Translations under genes and position numbers: made by a program
NCBI RefSeq assembly: GCF_014297335.1
Contig: NZ_JACOQH010000001.1
Location: 62,001-126,000, forward strand
Direction: 5' to 3'
DNA from: Roseburia_D yibonii
Lineage (GTDB): Bacteria; Bacillota; Clostridia; Lachnospirales; Lachnospiraceae
DNA length: 64,000 bases
The notes under the pieces: generated by a model
Told to the model about the DNA's origin: nothing
Seen by the model: only the letters and a program-made list of their open reading frames with translations
The model's database searches: none
Shown here: in pieces, positions 60,858 to 64,000 of the stretch
Layout: every line of letters starts with the position of its first letter
How positions within the stretch are numbered: position 1 is the stretch's first letter

Positions 60858-61919
60858 TTATGCAAGCTGCTTTACCTCTTCCTCGAATAGTTCCCCTGCT
60901 GAATGATAGCCATGTATTTTGCGTGGGTATCCGTTTATCCAGTTCTCTATACTCTCTACCTCTTCCTCTGTCCTGTCGTCAAAATTTGTGCCTTTCGGTA
61001 TCTTCCGGCGTATCATCTTATTTGTTACCTCATTTGTGCCACGCTCCCAGCTGCTGTACGGGTGGCAGTAATATACCTTTGTCCGCTTTTCTCCCTCGTT
61101 GATAATAGAACGCTGTAAGCCCTCTGCATCTGCAAACTCGCTGCCGTTGTCTACTGTGATTGTCTTAAATACCCGCTTAAACATATCAGCGCCCCATTTT
61201 CTTTCTAATCTATCCAGTGCCGCTACTACTGCCTCGTCTGTATGGTCTGACAGTTTAAATATAATCTCGTTTCTGGTTTTCCGCTCTGTCAGTACCAGCA
61301 ACGTATTTTTTGACTTTCCCCGCTTACCTAAAACGCTGTCCATTTCCCAGTTGCCGAACTCTTCCCGTGTATCTATCTCTTTCGGGCGTTTGTCTATACT
61401 CTCTCCTGCTGCCGCCCTTTTCTGTTGCCTCTGTACTTTCTTATAATTTCTCTTCTTATTCTTCTTTACTGGCAAATTCTTATTAGACAACTTAAGGAAA
61501 ATACCCTTATCAATGTAGCTGTATAAGGTCGTTACGCATACTGTTACGGAAAAGTCCCCCTCTTTCCCCTGTGCTTTCAATTCTCCCAGTACCGCAGCTG
61601 GGCTGTAATCTTCATTTACTATTTTATCCTCTATATAATTTGCGTATGCAATATCGTTTCCTATTTTAAGTTGTGTACCCCTTGCCTTTAAATTTTCCTC
61701 TGCTTTCATTTGTGCCTTGTTTGGGCTATAACTTAATGTTTCTGTATAGTCGCTATTTCTGTGTATATATTCCCCTCGCTTAAGCTCATTGTATATAGTG
61801 CTGCGGTGTACGCCCAGCTGTTCTGCTATCTCTATCACGCTATGCCCTGCTTTTTTCAATGCCTCAATACTTATACGGTCTGTCCATGTCAGCTGTCGGC
61901 TGCCTTTCTTATTCGCCAT
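60858..61919 (-). CDS. IS30-family DDE transposase at the end of a prophage-like element
   Basis: A 353-aa transposase, intact. The N-terminal helix-turn-helix reads LTWTDRISIEALKKAGHSVIEIAEQLGVHRSTIYNELKRG. The catalytic triad is Asp194 (WEMDSVLGK), Asp257 (ITVDNGSEF) and Glu292 (SWERGTNE), with the D-E spacing of 34 usual for IS30. It is not framed by close inverted repeats as a simple insertion sequence would be. It is followed upstream by regulator, small membrane protein and endolysin genes on the same strand, so it may be the integration/transposition enzyme of a phage. SD: AGAGAGGT. Confidence 0.92.
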   Translation of the reverse strand: MANKKGSRQLTWTDRISIEALKKAGHSVIEIAEQLGVHRSTIYNELKRGEYIHRNSDYTETLSYSPNKAQMKAEENLKARGTQLKIGNDIAYANYIEDKIVNEDYSPAAVLGELKAQGKEGDFSVTVCVTTLYSYIDKGIFLKLSNKNLPVKKNKKRNYKKVQRQQKRAAAGESIDKRPKEIDTREEFGNWEMDSVLGKRGKSKNTLLVLTERKTRNEIIFKLSDHTDEAVVAALDRLERKWGADMFKRVFKTITVDNGSEFADAEGLQRSIINEGEKRTKVYYCHPYSSWERGTNEVTNKMIRRKIPKGTNFDDRTEEEVESIENWINGYPRKIHGYHSAGELFEEEVKQLA

Positions 61920-61963
61920 TTCTGCTACCTCTCTTTCGTTCCTGTTCTTTCCCCATATACGAC

Positions 61964-62000
61964 GAAAAGCCGCAAACTCTTTTACAAGTCTGCGGCTTAT
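61964..62000 (-). terminator. Terminator after the HIRAN-like gene
   Basis: Minus-strand stem AAGCCGCA / TGCGGCTT with a 16-nt loop, followed by TTCGTC, just after the stop at 62009 and before the transposase start. A short T run makes it moderate; read-through could feed the transposase, for which no good promoter was found. Confidence 0.65.
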
Positions 62001-62008
62001 GCCTTTAC

Positions 62009-62692
62009 CTATTTACAACACTTTTTACAAGCGGTGTATTTCTTCTTTGCTTGGCTTAGCGGTATGCTCTTTGGGTTTTTCATTCCCGAACAGTTAGGCT
62101 TACTATGGTATTTTTTGTTGCTACGGTCTACATATACTGTAGTTTCTCCCGTATGCTGGCTTACGCTGGGCGTTGCGTCCTCGATTACGTCAAGCTCTAT
62201 ATTGCACCCGAACGTCTGTACCCCCCCCCCAGAAATTTCCAGTATTTCTGCGGTGTAGCGGGCTTTCGGGTACTTTCTCGCTAAGTCCCCCGCCAGTTCT
62301 GCCGATAGATTGCCTATTACCTTATCGCCCCACTTTACGTATGCGGCAGGCTCTCCGTTGTATGTGTACTTTTCTACTGTAATATCTTCACTACCGGACA
62401 TTTTGCTTAAAATATCCTGCCTGTTTTCTCCGTCCTCATTATTGAACGTCACGCCTACTACTTTCGTTCTGATTGTATCTAAAACCCTGCTACCAGATGC
62501 GGCGGCAGGCGCTGGTGTTCTGTTTCCGTTCTCTTTTCCTGCGCTTTTCTTTTTCAGTCCAAAATAGGCGCATACTGCCGCAATCACAATACAACCCACC
62601 CCACCTGTTATATTTCCAGACGGCAGCGCCGTTAAACCGCTTACTGCAAATAATGCAGCCACTACCAATAAAATTACCTTTTTCTTTGTCAT
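62009..62692 (-). CDS. Membrane-anchored HIRAN-like protein with Cys/His tail and G10 tract
   Basis: A 227-aa protein. Two N-terminal hydrophobic segments (about 5-25 and 30-46), a linker, then a HIRAN-like beta domain (about 74-155): VVGVTFNNEDGENRQDIL, AAYVKWGDKVIGNLS. The C-terminal module YVDRSNKKYHSKPNCSGMKN...YTACKKCCK is a Cys/His motif seen at the end of many secreted Firmicutes nucleases and phage proteins. A run of ten G (coding strand, 62230-62221) encodes the Gly-Gly-Gly at about residue 155, between the two domains. HIRAN domains can bind DNA ends; the role here is unknown. Confidence 0.75.
   Translation of the reverse strand: MTKKKVILLVVAALFAVSGLTALPSGNITGGVGCIVIAAVCAYFGLKKKSAGKENGNRTPAPAAASGSRVLDTIRTKVVGVTFNNEDGENRQDILSKMSGSEDITVEKYTYNGEPAAYVKWGDKVIGNLSAELAGDLARKYPKARYTAEILEISGGGVQTFGCNIELDVIEDATPSVSQHTGETTVYVDRSNKKYHSKPNCSGMKNPKSIPLSQAKKKYTACKKCCK
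62221..62230. repeat. Homopolymer C10/G10 tract in coding sequence
   Basis: Ten consecutive C on the plus strand (G on the coding strand). Gain or loss of one base would shift the frame and remove the Cys/His module. Confidence 0.9.
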
Positions 62693-62713
62693 AGTAAGCC
62701 CTCGCTTTCGTTT

Positions 62714-62911
62714 CTACTTCAATTCTAAAATTTCATCAGCAGAGGCGTTAAGCTCTCTGCAAATTTTCGCAAGTGTTATTGCGTTTGGCGTAAGCTCGTT
62801 GTTTTCCCAGCGGCTTATATCTTTCTGGTATACTTGCAGGCGCTCTGCAAGTTCCTTTTGCGTCACGCCTGCCGCTTTTCGTGCTTTTTTAATGTTTTCG
62901 CCTAAATTCAT
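62714..62911 (-). CDS. Cro/C1-type helix-turn-helix regulator
   Basis: A 65-aa single-domain repressor-like protein: IKKARKAAGVTQKELAERLQVYQKDISRWENNELTPNAITLAKI is a complete HTH_3 domain. No dimerisation or cleavage domain. Its ATG overlaps the stop of the 32-aa gene (ATGA), so the two are translationally coupled. It is a good candidate to bind the palindrome at 63276-63295 and control its own operon. Confidence 0.9.
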   Translation of the reverse strand: MNLGENIKKARKAAGVTQKELAERLQVYQKDISRWENNELTPNAITLAKICRELNASADEILELK

Positions 62912-63006
62912 GCCTTACCTCTCTTTTCTCTTGCCCTCAAAATGAAAGCAACCAGCAGCTTTACCAGTCCTACTGCTACTAAAAATACTCCTAATTTTAA
63001 AAGCAT
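62908..63006 (-). CDS. 32-aa single-helix membrane peptide
   Basis: MLLKLGVFLVAVGLVKLLVAF then ILRAREKRGKA: one hydrophobic helix and a basic tail. The ribosome-binding site (AAAGAG) is weak, but the TGA overlaps the regulator's ATG exactly, a common phage arrangement. It could be a holin-like or accessory membrane peptide; function unknown. Confidence 0.5.
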   Translation of the reverse strand: MLLKLGVFLVAVGLVKLLVAFILRAREKRGKA

Positions 63007-63049
63007 ACTCTTTACTCGGCTTTGGGTTTGTGTTATATTTCTTATAGGC

Positions 63050-63094
63050 GGCGGGCTTATCGCCCGCCTGTTGGTTAGGGCTTTCGCCCTAACC
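63050..63094 (-). other. Two adjacent GC-rich hairpins
   Basis: GGTTAGGGC-GAAA-GCCCTAACC (63073-63094, minus strand, GNRA-type loop, overlapping the stop of the 39-aa gene) and GGCGGGC-GATAA-GCCCGCC (63050-63068). Neither has a T run, so they look like mRNA stability or processing elements and not terminators. Confidence 0.6.
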
Positions 63095-63208
63095 TATGTA
63101 CTTACCAATTATGATAAGTATTGTTCCTATGATTAAGTCTATCACTGCACTGATTGCCAATTCTTGCCAGTTGATAGGCTTTTTCTTTTGTTTCTTTTTC
63201 TTACCCAT
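63089..63208 (-). CDS. 39-aa basic membrane peptide
   Basis: MGKKKKQKKKPINWQELAIS followed by one hydrophobic helix, AVIDLIIGTILIIIGKYIG. A strongly basic N-terminus plus one helix resembles tiny phage membrane proteins. AAAGGAG lies about 10 nt before ATG. First gene after the operator-covered promoter, and next to the endolysin gene, so a lysis role is possible but not shown. Confidence 0.65.
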   Translation of the reverse strand: MGKKKKQKKKPINWQELAISAVIDLIIGTILIIIGKYIG

Positions 63209-63272
63209 TGTGCCGTTTCTCCTTTCCAGTGGCTTTACCTCTTATTTGTTCTTATCTCCTTTCCATGATTTT

Positions 63273-63301
63273 ATTATATACCTTTTTCGGTATATTGTCA
63301 A
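63273..63301 (-). promoter_or_regulatory. Perfect-consensus promoter of the prophage regulator operon
   Basis: Minus strand: -35 TTGACA (63296-63301), 17-nt spacer, -10 TATAAT (63273-63278). It would drive the 39-aa, 32-aa, Cro/C1 and HIRAN-like genes. Confidence 0.9.
63276..63295. promoter_or_regulatory. Palindromic operator covering that promoter
   Basis: ATATACC / GGTATAT, a perfect 7-bp inverted repeat with 6-nt spacer, filling the spacer and part of the -10. A repressor bound here would block RNA polymerase; the Cro/C1-type protein at 62714-62911 is the obvious candidate. Confidence 0.7.
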
Positions 63302-63332
63302 CGCTTTTATGCAGAAAATCCTATAAAATTGC

Positions 63333-63369
63333 AAAAAAATAGAGGGCAGACAGCGAACCGCCCACCCTC
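63333..63369 (-). terminator. Terminator of the endolysin gene
   Basis: Minus-strand stem GAGGG-TGGGC / GCCC-CCCTC-type pairing with internal mismatches, followed by TATTTTTTTG, starting 7 nt after the endolysin stop. Confidence 0.7.
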
Positions 63370-63375
63370 GAAAAC

Positions 63376-64000
63376 TTAAGCTAATCTTGTGGCATAATCT
63401 AAGCTAATCCAGCCTGCGCCACTCTTCAAGCGTCCCCAGCCAACGCTTGCACCCTGTCCGGCTTTCACTTCCACAATGGTAAATACTCCCTTTCCTGTGG
63501 TTTCTCCCGTCTTTGCATAGTTCGTGCCTGCTCCTGTTCTGATATTAAGGTCTAAAATATCTACCTGTACGCTAAACGGAACGCCTGCGCTTGCCTGCTG
63601 CCCTGCTGCGGTATATACCGCCTTGCCGTTATCATCATATACAGTATAGCCCGCCTTGCAAGCGCTCTTTGCATTTTCCAGCGACGTAAACGCCCCCAGC
63701 TGGCTTGCTGCGTCCGTCCAGCTCTTGCGCACTCTGTAATACTTTGTACCGTTTCCTGCTGCATACTTTTTATAGTATCCCTCGCCGTACTCTGCACGCT
63801 TTTTCTTTACTGTTTCGCTCTGGTCTGCTGGCTTTTCATATCCAGTAAGAACGGCATCAGATGCAGCACGCACGCTGCCCGCCTTTTTCAGTGCGTCCAT
63901 TACTGCTGTGTATCCCTGCAATTCTTCCCATAAAAAGCCCAGCTGCATATTAAGGTCTGCAATGGATGCGCCCGCCTGTTTTGCATGATTAAGCAACGCC
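63376..64000 (-). CDS. Phage endolysin, C-terminal part (tail-lysozyme domain + SH3)
   Basis: The frame is open to the window edge, so the true start lies beyond 64000. The visible 208 residues contain the end of a phage-tail-lysozyme (Phage_lysozyme2) domain: ADLNMQLGFLWEELQGY, GSVRAASDAVLTGYEKPAD, EYGEGYYKKY. Next is a linker region with KYYRVRKSWTDAASQLGAF, and a C-terminal bacterial SH3 domain VDILDLNIRTGAGTNYAKTG to GWISLDYATRLA for wall binding. It cuts peptidoglycan at the end of the phage cycle. This marks 60.7-64 kb as prophage-like. Confidence 0.88.
   Translation of the reverse strand, partial: ALLNHAKQAGASIADLNMQLGFLWEELQGYTAVMDALKKAGSVRAASDAVLTGYEKPADQSETVKKKRAEYGEGYYKKYAAGNGTKYYRVRKSWTDAASQLGAFTSLENAKSACKAGYTVYDDNGKAVYTAAGQQASAGVPFSVQVDILDLNIRTGAGTNYAKTGETTGKGVFTIVEVKAGQGASVGWGRLKSGAGWISLDYATRLA

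Noticed and set aside
62942..63136. 64-codon plus-strand frame in the prophage end
   Set aside because: It overlaps two minus-strand small genes and both hairpins, on the opposite strand to every other gene here, with no ribosome-binding site.

Overview
The window looks like chromosome from a low-to-mid G+C, spore-forming Gram-positive of the class Clostridia, most likely a Lachnospiraceae member (Roseburia/Agathobacter-like). Support: the block rpmE - DUF1385 - prmC - prfA, AddAB instead of RecBCD, a GerMN lipoprotein, a LysM protein, a very large 2-hydroxyacyl-CoA-dehydratase-activase-like protein, HrcA/CIRCE control, strong Shine-Dalgarno sequences and consensus sigma-A promoters. Genus cannot be fixed from sequence alone. 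No rRNA, tRNA or CRISPR array was seen.

Layout. (1) 0-6.3 kb, minus strand: one DNA-uptake operon read comEA - response regulator - histidine kinase - GerMN lipoprotein - comEC - holA (cut by the window edge). (2) 6.3-14 kb: arginine biosynthesis, a minus-strand operon argC - GNAT - argJ - argB - argD - orphan solute-binding protein, divergent from argG, with two ARG-box-like operators on the shared promoters. (3) 14-16 kb: two paralogous secreted proteins with glucan/cell-wall-binding-type repeats. (4) 16-23 kb: glnS - DUF2225 - MocR regulator, then an amidase lipoprotein, a rhomboid-like membrane protein and a LysM protein. (5) 23-30 kb, plus strand: the 1418-aa double ASKHA activase-like protein, then htpG behind a perfect CIRCE element. 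(6) 30-41 kb, minus: an apparent operon SGNH lipoprotein - addB - addA - maf - small protein - FAD protein - PrsA-like foldase. (7) 41-49 kb: a complete phosphate regulon pstS-C-A-B - phoU - Na/Pi transporter - phoP - phoR with phased Pho boxes; PstS is circularly permuted. (8) 49-52.6 kb: chemoreceptor, RNase H, and an unknown protein with an internal duplication. (9) 52.6-57.4 kb: a visibly A+T-rich island with a two-component system, an ABC exporter and a small membrane protein, resembling peptide-antibiotic sensing/immunity modules. (10) 57.4-60.7 kb: rpmE - DUF1385 - prmC - prfA. (11) 60.7-64 kb: the end of a prophage-like element, reading inward from the rpmE side: IS30-family transposase, a secreted HIRAN-like protein with a G10 tract, a Cro/C1-type regulator, two tiny membrane proteins, an operator-covered consensus promoter, and the 3' part of an endolysin (phage-tail-lysozyme plus SH3).

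Most worth a second look: the prophage end whose only visible recombinase is an IS30 transposase; the RR-HK-GerMN lipoprotein trio (same order as actinobacterial MtrA-MtrB-LpqB) inside the comEA-comEC operon; the circularly permuted PstS; the internally duplicated unknown protein; and the G10 tract that could make the HIRAN-like protein phase variable.
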